Positions 53,087-61,770 are shown, numbered from the stretch's first letter. The stretch is DNA of 64,000 nt from Variovorax sp. OV700 (GCF_900099805.1 NZ_FNDR01000009.1:186001-250000), one strand, 5' to 3'. Program-made: numbers and translations. Notes: generated by a model from the letters alone, not told the origin.

Positions 53087-53115
53087 TCGACCTCCTCGCC
53101 CGCTACCATCGACCG

Positions 53116-53880
53116 ATGCTCACCCGCCAGCGCAAACAACACATCCTCTCGGTCCTGCAGCGCGACGGCAACGTTGTCGCCAAGTCGCTCAGCGAGGCGC
53201 TTTCCCTGTCGGAAGACACCATCCGCCGCGACTTGCGCGAACTGGCGGCCGAGGGCCTGTTGCAGCGCGTGCATGGCGGCGCGCTCCCGCTCGCCAGGGC
53301 CGAAGCCGATTTCGCGGGTCGACTGCAACTCGCGACCGCGGAGAAGGTGGCCATCGGCCGCGCCGCGGCGCGGCTGGTCCGGCCCGGGCAGGTGGTGTTC
53401 ATCGACGGCGGCACCACGGCCGTCCAGCTGGCGCGGCACCTGCCGAAGACCCTGCGCGCCACCATCGTCACTCACAGCCCGTCGGTCGCGGTCGAACTGG
53501 TGGGCCATGCCGACGTCGAGGTGATGCTGATCGGTGGGCGCCTCTTCAAACATTCGATGGTGGCGGTGGGTGCGGCGGCCATGGACGCCATCTCTCGCAT
53601 CCACGCCGACACCTGCTTCCTGGGCGTGACCGGCGTGCATGCCGAGGCTGGGCTGACCACCGGCGATTCCGAAGAGGCGGCGATCAAGCGCGCCCTCATG
53701 GCGGCCGCGGCCGAGACAGTGGTGCTGGCGTCATCCGAAAAGATCGGCGCCGCTTCGGCCTGGATGGTCAATCCGGTATCGGCGGCCACCAGCATCCTGG
53801 TGGCGCCGGAAGCGCCGGAGACTGCGCTGGCGCCGCTGCGCAAGGCCGGGCTCGACATCCTGCGCAGCGCCGACGGCTGA
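53116..53880 (+). CDS. DeoR family transcriptional regulator
   Basis: A 254-residue regulator: DeoR helix-turn-helix at residues 1-55 (RQRKQHILSVLQRDGNVVAKSLSEALSLSEDTIRRDL) and a sugar-phosphate-binding domain with IDGGTTAVQLARHL (near 95) and GVTGVHAEAGLTT. Such repressors respond to phosphorylated sugars. The ATG at 53116 begins the conserved MLTRQRKQHIL sequence. Its likely site is the direct repeat 30 bases upstream; the divergent Nudix gene is a candidate target. Confidence 0.9.
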   Translation: MLTRQRKQHILSVLQRDGNVVAKSLSEALSLSEDTIRRDLRELAAEGLLQRVHGGALPLARAEADFAGRLQLATAEKVAIGRAAARLVRPGQVVFIDGGTTAVQLARHLPKTLRATIVTHSPSVAVELVGHADVEVMLIGGRLFKHSMVAVGAAAMDAISRIHADTCFLGVTGVHAEAGLTTGDSEEAAIKRALMAAAAETVVLASSEKIGAASAWMVNPVSAATSILVAPEAPETALAPLRKAGLDILRSADG

Positions 53881-53947
53881 TTGCCGCATTCGGCGCCGAT
53901 TCGCCCCTGATCGGCGCGGCCAAGGGCGGGCCCTCGATAATCGGGGA

Positions 53948-54967
53948 ATGCCCGCCCCGCCCCGCCTCTCGCCCCGTACGCTCGGTATCGGCGCGGCCGT
54001 GGTCACCGTGCTGGTCTGGACGGCCTTCATCGTGATCGCCCGGGCCTCGGCCGGGCGCTCGCTCACCCCGTTCGACCTAGCGCTAGCGCGCATTTGCGGC
54101 GCCAGCCTGGTGCTGGTGCCCTGGGGCGCCTGGATGGTGATGAAGGACCTCCGGAAAAAGGACGGTACCACCGCCTCCTCGCTTTTCGGCCTCTCGCCCC
54201 TGTCGCTGCGCGTGACAGCCGGCGCCGGCATTCTTGGTGGCGTTTTCTATGCCGCGCTGGCCTACAGCGGCTTCTTCTTTGCGCCGGCCGGCCATGCCTC
54301 GGTGCTCATGCCCGGCAGCCTGCCGTTGTGGACCACGCTGCTGGCCGCGCTGGTGCTGCGCGACCGCATCACGCCCGGCCGCGCTTTCGGGCTGGCGCTG
54401 ATCGTGGCCGGCGATCTGGTGGTCGGCGGGCGCAGCCTGCTGCACGCCTTCGAGGGCGGCGAGGTCTGGAAGGGCGACCTGCTTTTCATGTCGGCCGCGT
54501 TCTGCTGGGCCTGCTACAGCGTGGTGGCACGCCGCCATGGACTCGACGCCGTGCGCGCGACCATCGCCATCACCGTCTTCGCACTGCTGACCTACGTCCC
54601 CGTCTACAGCCTCTTGGTGGCGGGCGGTGCGGTCGCGAGCCGCATCGGCTCCGCGCCCTGGGGAGAGGTGGCGTTCCAGATGCTGTTCCAGGGCGTGGGT
54701 TCGGTGGTCATCTCGGGCATTACCTTCACGAAGATGATCCAGTACTTCGGTCCGGTGCGCAGCACCATGATCACGGCGCTGGTGCCCGGGCTCTCGGCCT
54801 TCGGGGCGGTGATCTGGCTGGACGAGCCGTTGCAGTGGAACCTGATTGCCGGCCTGCTGCTGGTGACCGCCGGCATCCTTTTCGGCGTGCAGAAATCGGC
54901 AGCCGGCGCGCGCCATGCCGCGATGCCCGCGGTTCCGGCCACCGCCATGGGACGACGCGATGCCTAA
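53948..54967 (+). CDS. EamA/DMT-family transporter
   Basis: A 339-residue inner-membrane protein with ten helices in two EamA halves (about 12-155 and 175-315). The SGFFFAPAGHASVLMPGSLPLW segment and FGPVRSTMITALVPG are typical. The family exports metabolites such as amino acids, or takes up small molecules; substrate unknown. Its 3' end overlaps tsaB by eight bases. The start ATG is at 53948, 67 bases after the DeoR gene. Confidence 0.88.
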   Translation: MPAPPRLSPRTLGIGAAVVTVLVWTAFIVIARASAGRSLTPFDLALARICGASLVLVPWGAWMVMKDLRKKDGTTASSLFGLSPLSLRVTAGAGILGGVFYAALAYSGFFFAPAGHASVLMPGSLPLWTTLLAALVLRDRITPGRAFGLALIVAGDLVVGGRSLLHAFEGGEVWKGDLLFMSAAFCWACYSVVARRHGLDAVRATIAITVFALLTYVPVYSLLVAGGAVASRIGSAPWGEVAFQMLFQGVGSVVISGITFTKMIQYFGPVRSTMITALVPGLSAFGAVIWLDEPLQWNLIAGLLLVTAGILFGVQKSAAGARHAAMPAVPATAMGRRDA

Positions 54968-55688
54968 GCTCCTGGCTTTCGACACCAGCACCGAACACCT
55001 GTCCGTGGCGGTGCGCCACGGCGAACGCCTGGTTACTCACAGCGGTGCCGGCGGCGCGCAGGCGTCGAGCACGCTGATCCCGCTCATCCTGCAATTGCTG
55101 GCCGAGGCCGGGCTCGAACTGGCCGCGCTGGACGCCATTGCCTTCGGCCGCGGACCGGGTTCCTTCACGGGTCTGCGCACAGCCTGCTCGGTGGCGCAGG
55201 GCCTGGCCTTCGGCTCCGGCGTGCCGCTGCTGCCGGTCGACACGCTGCTGGCCGTGGCCGAGGAAGCCCGCCACACTTTCGGCGCCCGCCAAGTGGTGGC
55301 CGCCCTGGATGCCCGCATGGACCAGCTCTATGCCGCGCGCTACGACTTCGACGGTGACGGTGCGCTCGGTGCCCTGCAAGGCAATGGCGGCGAGCCGCTG
55401 CTGCTCGCACCTGAAGCGCTCGACGTGCCCCCCGGCTGGTGCCTCGCCGGCAACGCCTTTGCCGCCTACGGCCCCCGCCTGGCGCCCGCCGCGGCGCGCC
55501 ATGAAGTCCTGCCGACCGCCACCGCCATGCTCCGCCTCGCGCCCGCGCTGCTGGCCGCCGGCCGCACGGTGGATGCGGCACATGCCTGGCCGCTCTATGT
55601 TCGCGATAAAGTGGCGCAAACGACCGATGAGCGCGCTGCCATCAAGGCAGCTGCCGTCGCGGTTTCACCTGCTGCCAGCAAGTCATGA
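54960..55688 (+). CDS. tsaB: tRNA threonylcarbamoyladenosine biosynthesis protein TsaB
   Basis: A 242-residue partner of TsaD and TsaE in making t6A. The N-terminal LLAFDTSTEHLSVAV and GRGPGSFTGLR motifs are characteristic. The ATG at 54960 overlaps the EamA gene's stop region. Its own stop is overlapped by the third 65-bp cassette, which then leads into rimI. TsaB and RimI are often neighbours in proteobacteria. Confidence 0.94.
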   Translation: MPKLLAFDTSTEHLSVAVRHGERLVTHSGAGGAQASSTLIPLILQLLAEAGLELAALDAIAFGRGPGSFTGLRTACSVAQGLAFGSGVPLLPVDTLLAVAEEARHTFGARQVVAALDARMDQLYAARYDFDGDGALGALQGNGGEPLLLAPEALDVPPGWCLAGNAFAAYGPRLAPAAARHEVLPTATAMLRLAPALLAAGRTVDAAHAWPLYVRDKVAQTTDERAAIKAAAVAVSPAASKS

Positions 55689-55749
55689 GCGCCGCGCCGG
55701 GCCGCCCCAAGCAAGCTCGCATCGCAGTGCGAAGCACGGAGGTAATCCA
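55685..55749 (+). repeat. 65-bp translational-coupling cassette, copy 3
   Basis: Same length and design as copies 1 and 2 at 7163-7292. Its ATG overlaps the tsaB stop (ATGA), the 22-codon mini-ORF begins MSAAPGRPKQAR and ends VRSTEVIQ, and its TGA (55751-55753) overlaps the rimI start (ATGA). The hairpin (55715-55735) and CACGGAGGTAATCCA ribosome site are kept. It matches copy 1 at 48 of 65 bases; the last 35 bases differ at only four, at a wobble, a bulge and two positions after the ribosome site. Confidence 0.85.
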
Positions 55750-56292
55750 ATGAGTGCCGTTCTTCAGCCCGTAGAAGCCCGCCTCGAACCGCTCACCGTC
55801 GAGCGGCTCGATGCGGTCTGCGCGGTCGAGCAGACGGCCTACAGCCATCCGTGGACGCGGGCCAACTTCATCGACTCGATGGCGGTGGGTTACCACTGTC
55901 AATGCCTCTTGGCGCCCGTCTCGGTGCCCGAACTGGACACGCCGGTGACGATGCTCGGCGAAACGCTGATCGGATATTTCGTCGCCATGAAGGGCGTGGA
56001 CGAAGTGCACCTGCTCAACTTCACTGTGGCGCCGGCGTTCCAGCGCCAGGGATGGGCGCCCCTGATGCTCGCCGCGCTGACCGGCTGGTCGCGTGGCGAA
56101 GGCGCGCTGTGGCTCTGGCTCGAAGTTCGCCAGAGCAACCAGCGTGCCCTCGACGTCTACGTGCGCCAGGGTTTCCGCAGTGTCGGCGTGCGCAAGGGCT
56201 ACTATCCGGCCCACGAAGGCAAGCGCGAAGACGCCGTCGTCATGAGCCTGCGACTGAATGAAACAGGCTCCGCCTGGGGAGCTTTGCGATGA
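55750..56292 (+). CDS. rimI: ribosomal protein S18 alanine N-acetyltransferase
   Basis: A 180-residue GNAT acetyltransferase that modifies the N-terminus of ribosomal protein S18. GNAT motifs: VEQTAYSHPWTRANFIDSM at the N-terminus, the acetyl-CoA loop VAPAFQRQGWAPLML near 96 and EVRQSNQRALDVYVRQGF, typical of RimI. The start ATG is set by the cassette's GGAGG. The next gene overlaps its stop (ATGA), forming tsaB-rimI-UDG-like. Confidence 0.9.
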   Translation: MSAVLQPVEARLEPLTVERLDAVCAVEQTAYSHPWTRANFIDSMAVGYHCQCLLAPVSVPELDTPVTMLGETLIGYFVAMKGVDEVHLLNFTVAPAFQRQGWAPLMLAALTGWSRGEGALWLWLEVRQSNQRALDVYVRQGFRSVGVRKGYYPAHEGKREDAVVMSLRLNETGSAWGALR

Positions 56293-57068
56293 GCGCGGTA
56301 CAGACATTGAAGCTCGATGCGCGCCAGCGCGCGATGCTCGACGAAATGGGCGTGAAGGTCTGGTGGCCGATGCCCGAAGTGGCCGAGGCGCCAAGGGTTG
56401 CCGTGGAAACGAAGGCGGTTGCCGCGGAGCCGCCGCCGGTTGAAGAAACGCGCGAACGCTTCGTCGCCGAGGCGCCCGCTCCGGCCGCACGGTCCGCTGC
56501 GGCACCGGCCCCGGCGGCCCGTTCCGCGGCCGCGCCGGTCGCCCATGGCGCCGCGGTGCTGGTCGAGGCACCCCGCCGCCTTTACGCCGAGGCCGGAGCC
56601 GCGCCGGCCCTGGGCGGCTGGCTCGTCGTGGCCGACATGCCGCCCGAGGCCGACGGCCGCCACGGCGAGCCCTTTGCGGGCGATGCCGGCAAGCTGCTCG
56701 ACAACATGCTGCGCGCCCTCAAGCTGCACGACGGCAAGACGCCGGTGCACCTGATGCGCACTCACCGCGGCGTGGCAGCCGGCCAGCCCGGCAGCCCCCG
56801 TCCCATGGCCGAAGCCTTCGAGGAACAGGCCGCCGCGCTGGCACCGAGCCTGGTGCTTGCCATGGGGCCGCTGGCCGCGCAAAGCCTGATGCAAAGCGGC
56901 GATCCGCTCGGCAAATTGCGCGGACGCGCCGTGCCGCTGGCATCGATCCAGGGCGTATCGGTGGTGGCCACCTACCACCCGGCGTACCTGCTGCGAAACC
57001 CCGCCGACAAGGCGCGCGCCTGGGCCGATCTCTGCCTGGCCGCTGAACAGCAAACGCCGTCGAATTAA
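56289..57068 (+). CDS. uracil-DNA glycosylase superfamily protein lacking FeS cysteines
   Basis: A 259-residue protein. The C-terminal 155 residues are recognisable as a family-4-like uracil-DNA glycosylase: PPEADGRHGEPFAGDAGKLLDNML (motif A region), and HPAYLLR (motif B) near the end. But the GEAPG of motif A reads ADMPP, and none of the four Cys that hold the [4Fe-4S] cluster in family 4 is present; the only Cys is near the C-terminus. The first 100 residues are a Pro/Ala linker with a repeated APAARSAAAP unit. Catalysis may be altered or lost. It overlaps rimI. Confidence 0.75.
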   Translation: MSAVQTLKLDARQRAMLDEMGVKVWWPMPEVAEAPRVAVETKAVAAEPPPVEETRERFVAEAPAPAARSAAAPAPAARSAAAPVAHGAAVLVEAPRRLYAEAGAAPALGGWLVVADMPPEADGRHGEPFAGDAGKLLDNMLRALKLHDGKTPVHLMRTHRGVAAGQPGSPRPMAEAFEEQAAALAPSLVLAMGPLAAQSLMQSGDPLGKLRGRAVPLASIQGVSVVATYHPAYLLRNPADKARAWADLCLAAEQQTPSN

Positions 57069-57101
57069 GGGCAAGCGGGCGGGTCCTTAAAATCAGGCCC
57101 C

Positions 57102-57926
57102 ATGACTTTCCTCGACAAGCTGGCCACCGCACAGCAAAAAAACGGTTCGTTGCTCTGTGTGGGGCTCGATCCGGAGCCAGCCAAATTCCCGGGGCAGCTC
57201 AAGGGCGACGCGGGCCGCATCTATGACTTCTGCGCGCGCATCGTCGACGCTACGGCCGACCTGGTCATCGCCTTCAAGCCGCAGATCGCCTATTTCGCGG
57301 CCCACCGCGCCGAAGCCCAGCTCGAACAACTGATGGAGCACATGCGCCGCAATGCGCCCCATGTGCCCGTGATCCTGGACGCCAAGCGCGGCGACATCGG
57401 CTCCACGGCCGAGCAGTACGCCATCGAGGCCTTCGAGCGCTATGGCGCCGACGCGGTGACGCTGTCGCCTTTCATGGGCTTCGATTCGGTGGCGCCCTAC
57501 CTCAAGCATGAAGGCAAGGGCGCCTTTTTGCTCTGCCGCACCAGCAACCCCGGCGGCTCCGACCTGCAGGGCCAGCGGCTCGCGGACATCGAAGGCCAGC
57601 CTTTTCTCTACGAGCACGTCGCCAAGCTGGCCCAGGGTCCGTGGAACCTCAACGGCCAGCTCGGTCTCGTGGTGGGTGCAACCTATCCGGCGGAGATCGA
57701 ACGGGTGCGCGAACTCGCGCCCACGGTGCCGCTGCTGATTCCGGGTGTCGGTGCCCAGGGCGGCGATGCGGTGGCCACGGTGCGTGCCGGCTGGCGCGCC
57801 GATGCGCCGATCATCGTGAACTCGTCGCGCGCGATCATCTATGCATCGTCGGGCGAGGACTTTGCCGCTGCGGCGAAGAACGCCGCTCGAGCTACGCGCG
57901 ACGCGCTGGAAGCCGCCAAGCCCTGA
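57102..57926 (+). CDS. pyrF: orotidine 5'-phosphate decarboxylase, type 2
   Basis: A 274-residue pyrimidine enzyme making UMP from OMP. The longer type 2 form has the active-site LDAKRGDIGSTAEQYA (K95) and VGLDPEPAKFP near the N-terminus; GATYPAEIERVRELAP and the phosphate loop ending NSSRAIIYAS are in place. The ATG is at 57102, 33 bases after the UDG-like gene. It is convergent with the XRE regulator. Confidence 0.95.
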   Translation: MTFLDKLATAQQKNGSLLCVGLDPEPAKFPGQLKGDAGRIYDFCARIVDATADLVIAFKPQIAYFAAHRAEAQLEQLMEHMRRNAPHVPVILDAKRGDIGSTAEQYAIEAFERYGADAVTLSPFMGFDSVAPYLKHEGKGAFLLCRTSNPGGSDLQGQRLADIEGQPFLYEHVAKLAQGPWNLNGQLGLVVGATYPAEIERVRELAPTVPLLIPGVGAQGGDAVATVRAGWRADAPIIVNSSRAIIYASSGEDFAAAAKNAARATRDALEAAKP

Positions 57927-57941
57927 AGCAAACGCTGGTCG

Positions 57942-58676
57942 TCAGGCGCGGCGAAGCCGGGTGAAAGCTTCGAATTCCCAGTTGCGCATGCCCAGCAGCA
58001 GCGTGTAGCCCTCCCGGTCTTTTGCCGAGAGCTTCTGGTCCGTCTGGTGCTGCTGCGCAAAGTCTTGCGCCACGCGCTGCAGCCGGTCGAGGAACGCCGG
58101 CGCCAGCGAGCGGCTGATCGAGCCGTGCACCAGCAGCAGCCCTTCGGCCGGGCCGTCGAAGCCGCCGCGGTAGTAGTCGAGCACCACGTTCTCCCGAAAG
58201 AACTCCATCACCGGGCCGTGCGGCCGCCAGCGGAAGGTCTTGGCCAGCTTCAGCCGGTAGCGGTTGAGCGGGCGCAGCTCGATGATGCCGATGCGGTCCA
58301 GCTGCGCGAGAAAGCCGATGCACTCCGCCTCGCTGATCCGGTACGAGGACACGATCTGCTCCAGCGTCCACTGGCTCAGCACGCTGATCGCCACCAGCAG
58401 GAGCTTCTTGTCCTTGACCACCGCTTTTTCCTGCTCCTGCGTGAGCTCCTTCAGGAGCGGCTGGGCGTCGGCCACGCGGCGCGCCAGCTCGGCAAAGTCG
58501 ATCTTGAGCGCGCGGCAGATGGCGTCGACGCGGGAAAGCGGCATGTCGCTCTTGGCCAGCATGCGCTTGACGCTGGATTCGGCCATGTCAAGCGACCGTG
58601 CCAGGTCGGCATAGGTCATGCGGGCGCTCTTGAGTTCGTTCTTCAGGGCTTGGACGAGGTCGACAGTGGTGCTCAT
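57942..58676 (-). CDS. XRE-type helix-turn-helix regulator
   Basis: A 244-residue protein with an N-terminal Cro/C1 helix-turn-helix (residues 8-60, LKNELKSARMTYADLARSLDMAESSVKRML) and a longer winged-helix or all-alpha C-terminal part (LVAISVLSQWTLEQIVSSYRIS). The ligand and targets are not known. It is divergent from the ceramidase-like gene over 140 bases that look promoter-like and AT-rich, with nothing clearly identified. Confidence 0.8.
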   Translation of the reverse strand: MSTTVDLVQALKNELKSARMTYADLARSLDMAESSVKRMLAKSDMPLSRVDAICRALKIDFAELARRVADAQPLLKELTQEQEKAVVKDKKLLLVAISVLSQWTLEQIVSSYRISEAECIGFLAQLDRIGIIELRPLNRYRLKLAKTFRWRPHGPVMEFFRENVVLDYYRGGFDGPAEGLLLVHGSISRSLAPAFLDRLQRVAQDFAQQHQTDQKLSAKDREGYTLLLGMRNWEFEAFTRLRRA

Positions 58677-58816
58677 GAAAGTAGCTTGCTGGCAAGGGGG
58701 TATTAAATGAAGATACCGAAAGGTGTGAATTAATGCCTCGTATCGATTCTCGATGCCTGTAGAGAGGCTGGCAACTAAATTCCGCGACTCGTACCACTCA
58801 CCCCACGAGGACCGCC

Positions 58817-59671
58817 ATGCTCCCGCCCACTCTCAGCCGCCGCGAACGCGGATTGCTCTTCACCTTTGCACTGCTCGCGCTGGCGGCCCTCTTCGGGCCC
58901 GAACTGCCGGCTGCGGACGTGGCGATCGCCTCGGTGTTTGCCGACGGCCGCGCCTGGAACGGCCTGCCCAATGCGATGGACGTGCTCAGCAACCTGCCCT
59001 TCGCACTTGTGGGCTGCTGGGGCCTGTACCGGCTCCACCGGATCGACCGCGCCCATCAGCAGGCGTTGGCCGAATTCCCGCTGGCACCGCCGGCCAATGA
59101 TCCGCCGGACAACACGCTCGACTGCGCCTGGCTTTTCTTCGCGGGGCTGATTGCCACCGCCGCGGGCTCGGCCTTCTTTCACCTGATGCCCGACGCGTCC
59201 CGGCTCGCGGCCGACCGGGCCGGCATGGCGGTGGCGTTCGCCGGCCTGATCGGCATCGCGGTCTGCGAGCGCGTGAGCCAGCGTGCCGGCTGGCCGGCGG
59301 CCTGGTTCGTGCTGGCAGCCGGCCTGCTGGCGGTCGAGGTGTTCCATGAAAGCGGCAATGTCCTGCCCTGGGCGATCGTGCAGTTCGGCGGCATGGCGGT
59401 GGTGCTGACGCTGGCCCTGGCCACGCCGATGCGCGGCGCCGTCGGACTCAAGCTCGGCTGGGTGATCTTCTTCTATGTGCTGGCCAAGGGCTTCGAGCTG
59501 GCCGACGAGCCGATCTACGAGATGTCCGGGCAGCTGATCTCCGGCCACAGCCTCAAACACCTGGCCGCATCGCTGGCCGGCCTGCCGGTGCTCGCGGCGC
59601 TCAGGAAGCTCGATATCGGCTGGCGGGCAACGTTGCTGCGGCACAATCCCGACGCAGCCGCCCTGATATAG
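58817..59671 (+). CDS. alkaline ceramidase-like (CREST superfamily) membrane protein
   Basis: A 284-residue inner-membrane protein with seven helices. CREST residues are visible: Ser in LSNLPFALVG (near 56), His in SAFFHLMPDASRLAADR (near 118, with Asp further on) and the HxxxH pair in GHSLKHLAASLA (near 244). This superfamily includes ceramidases, Per1 and related metal-dependent amide hydrolases. The bacterial members have no established substrate. The start ATG is at 58817. The 98-bp hairpin element begins five bases after its stop. Confidence 0.78.
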   Translation: MLPPTLSRRERGLLFTFALLALAALFGPELPAADVAIASVFADGRAWNGLPNAMDVLSNLPFALVGCWGLYRLHRIDRAHQQALAEFPLAPPANDPPDNTLDCAWLFFAGLIATAAGSAFFHLMPDASRLAADRAGMAVAFAGLIGIAVCERVSQRAGWPAAWFVLAAGLLAVEVFHESGNVLPWAIVQFGGMAVVLTLALATPMRGAVGLKLGWVIFFYVLAKGFELADEPIYEMSGQLISGHSLKHLAASLAGLPVLAALRKLDIGWRATLLRHNPDAAALI

Positions 59672-59676
59672 GCTCG

Positions 59677-59774
59677 CCCCCAGTCTTCGCGCACTTCGTG
59701 TCGCTGCGCCAACCCCCTACCGGGGGCAACACCAGAGGACCGGCGGAGCCGGATCCTCGGTGTTTCACGAAGGA
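59677..59774. repeat. 98-bp dispersed hairpin element, copy B
   Basis: Same length and layout as copy A at 49174-49271. Stems: CCCCC/GGGGG (59713-59717, 59722-59726); outer ACACC/GGTGT (59729-59733, 59759-59763) then GAGG/CCTC (59735-59738, 59755-59758); inner CCGGC/GCCGG. In copy A the outer stem reads ATGCC/GGCAT and GTGG/CCAC, so three base pairs changed on both sides together. It lies between two genes on the same strand, right after the upstream stop. Confidence 0.85.
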
Positions 59775-59814
59775 GCGGGAGCAGTGACTTGAAAAACAAG
59801 AGGAGATGTTTCGA

Positions 59815-61770
59815 ATGACAACCCCCGCCGCTGCTGCTGCCGCCACTGCGCCTCACGAAGCGAACGCGCACGCCAACCAGTTCGCGCTTCTCGGGCAGCG
59901 GCGCTTCGCGCCTTTCTTCTGGACGCAGTTCGCGGGCGCGGCGAACGACAACCTCTTCAAGTTCGCCTTCACGGTCATGGTGACCTACCAGCTGCAGCTG
60001 AGCTGGATGCCGCCGGCCATGGCGGGCCTGGCCATCGGTGCGCTGTTCATCCTGCCGTTCCTGCTGTTTTCCGCCACCGCAGGGCAGCTCACCGACAAGT
60101 TCGACAAAACGAAGATCATCCGCTTCGTGAAGAACCTCGAGATCGCGATCATGCTGCTCGCGGCCTGGGGCTTCGTCAGGGCCGACGCGGTGGTGCTGCT
60201 GGGCTGCGTGTTCCTCATGGGCCTGCATTCGACGCTGTTCGGGCCGGTCAAGTTTGCCTACCTGCCGCAGGTGCTCGATGCGCGCGAACTCACGGGCGGC
60301 AATGGCATGGTGGAGATGGGCACCTTCGTCGCCATCCTGCTCGGCCAGGTGGCCGGTGGGCTGCTGGTGGCCTTGCCGCAGGTCGGCCACACCACGGTGG
60401 CCGTGGCCTGCGTGCTGCTGGCACTGGTCGGGCGCGGCGTGGCGCAGGCCATTCCACCGGCGCCCGCCACCGACCCAGGGCTGGTGATCAACTGGAACCC
60501 GTTCAGCGAGACCTGGCGCAACCTCAAGCTCGCGCACGGCAACATCGTGGTGTTCCGGTCGCTGCTGGGCATCTCGTGGATGTGGTTCTTCGGCGCGGTG
60601 TTTCTGAGCCAATTCCCCAGCTTTGCGAAAGAAGTGCTGCACGGCGACGAGCAGGTCGCTTCGCTGCTGCTGGTGGTGTTCTCGGTGGGCATTGGCATCG
60701 GCTCTCTGCTGTGCGAGACGCTGAGCCGCCGGCAGGTGGAAATCGGCTTGGTGCCGCTGGGCGCCATCGGCATGAGCGTGTTTGCCATCGACCTGTACTT
60801 TGCGTCCCGCGCGCTGCCGCCGGTCGCGGTCATGGGGCTCGGCGCCTTCGTGAGCCAGGCCGCGCATTGGCGCGTAATGGCCGACCTTGCGCTGCTGTCG
60901 CTCTTTGCAGGCCTGTACAGCGTGCCGATGTACGCGCTGATCCAGCTGCGCAGCCAGCCCACGCACCGCGCGCGCATCATCGCGGCCAACAACATCCTCA
61001 ATGCGCTGTTCATGATCGGCAGCTCGGTCATCGCGGGCGCACTGCTCGGCGCCGGCTTCACGATTCCGCAGATCTTTTTATTCACCGGCATTGCCAACGC
61101 GGTGGTGGCGTTCTACATCTTCATGCTGGTGCCCGAGTACCTGCTGCGCTTCATCGCGTGGATGCTGTCGCACTTCGTCTACCGCTTCGAGATCAAGGGC
61201 GACGAGCACATTCCGACCGAAGGCGCGGCGGTGCTGGTGTGCAACCACGTGAGCTTCATCGATGCCATCCTGCTGATGGCCGCGAGCCCGCGTCCGATCC
61301 GCTTCATCATGGACCACCGGATCTTCAAGGTGCCGGTGCTGGGCTGGCTGTTCAAGCTGGCCAAGGCCATCCCCATCGCGCCGCAGAAAGAAGACCCGGC
61401 GGCCTACGAAGCCGCCTTTGCCAAGGCGCTGCAGGTGCTGCGTGAAGGCGACCTGCTGGCGATCTTTCCCGAAGGCGCCATCACGCGCGACGGCACGCTG
61501 CAACCCTTCAAGGGCGGTGTGATGAAGATCATCGAAAGCGCGCGCGCCGAAGGCATCGAGCCGCCGGTGATCCCGATGGCGCTGACCAATCTCTGGGGCT
61601 CGTACTTCAGCCGAATCGAGCTGCGCGGCGGCCAGAACGTGGCCATGGCCAAGCCGTTCCGGCGTGGCTTCTACAGCCGCGTGGGCCTCAACGTCGGTCA
61701 CGCGGTGCCGCCAGTCGACGTGCGGCCCGAGGCGCTGCAGCAGCGCGTGAGCGGCTTGCTGGCCACCTAG
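59815..61770 (+). CDS. MFS lysophospholipid transporter fused to PlsC-type acyltransferase
   Basis: A 651-residue protein. Residues about 25-420 form a 12-helix LplT-like major facilitator (QFAGAANDNLFKFAFTVMV, GPVKFAYLPQ). A PlsC acyltransferase domain follows with NHVSFID (N477), the catalytic NHxxxxD, and FPEGAITRDGT (near 551). It would flip lysophospholipids inward and re-acylate them in the inner membrane. E. coli does this with separate LplT and Aas; Aas also has an acyl-ACP synthetase, absent here. The second ATG (59815) is preferred because AGGAG lies nine bases before it. Confidence 0.9.
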   Translation: MTTPAAAAAATAPHEANAHANQFALLGQRRFAPFFWTQFAGAANDNLFKFAFTVMVTYQLQLSWMPPAMAGLAIGALFILPFLLFSATAGQLTDKFDKTKIIRFVKNLEIAIMLLAAWGFVRADAVVLLGCVFLMGLHSTLFGPVKFAYLPQVLDARELTGGNGMVEMGTFVAILLGQVAGGLLVALPQVGHTTVAVACVLLALVGRGVAQAIPPAPATDPGLVINWNPFSETWRNLKLAHGNIVVFRSLLGISWMWFFGAVFLSQFPSFAKEVLHGDEQVASLLLVVFSVGIGIGSLLCETLSRRQVEIGLVPLGAIGMSVFAIDLYFASRALPPVAVMGLGAFVSQAAHWRVMADLALLSLFAGLYSVPMYALIQLRSQPTHRARIIAANNILNALFMIGSSVIAGALLGAGFTIPQIFLFTGIANAVVAFYIFMLVPEYLLRFIAWMLSHFVYRFEIKGDEHIPTEGAAVLVCNHVSFIDAILLMAASPRPIRFIMDHRIFKVPVLGWLFKLAKAIPIAPQKEDPAAYEAAFAKALQVLREGDLLAIFPEGAITRDGTLQPFKGGVMKIIESARAEGIEPPVIPMALTNLWGSYFSRIELRGGQNVAMAKPFRRGFYSRVGLNVGHAVPPVDVRPEALQQRVSGLLAT

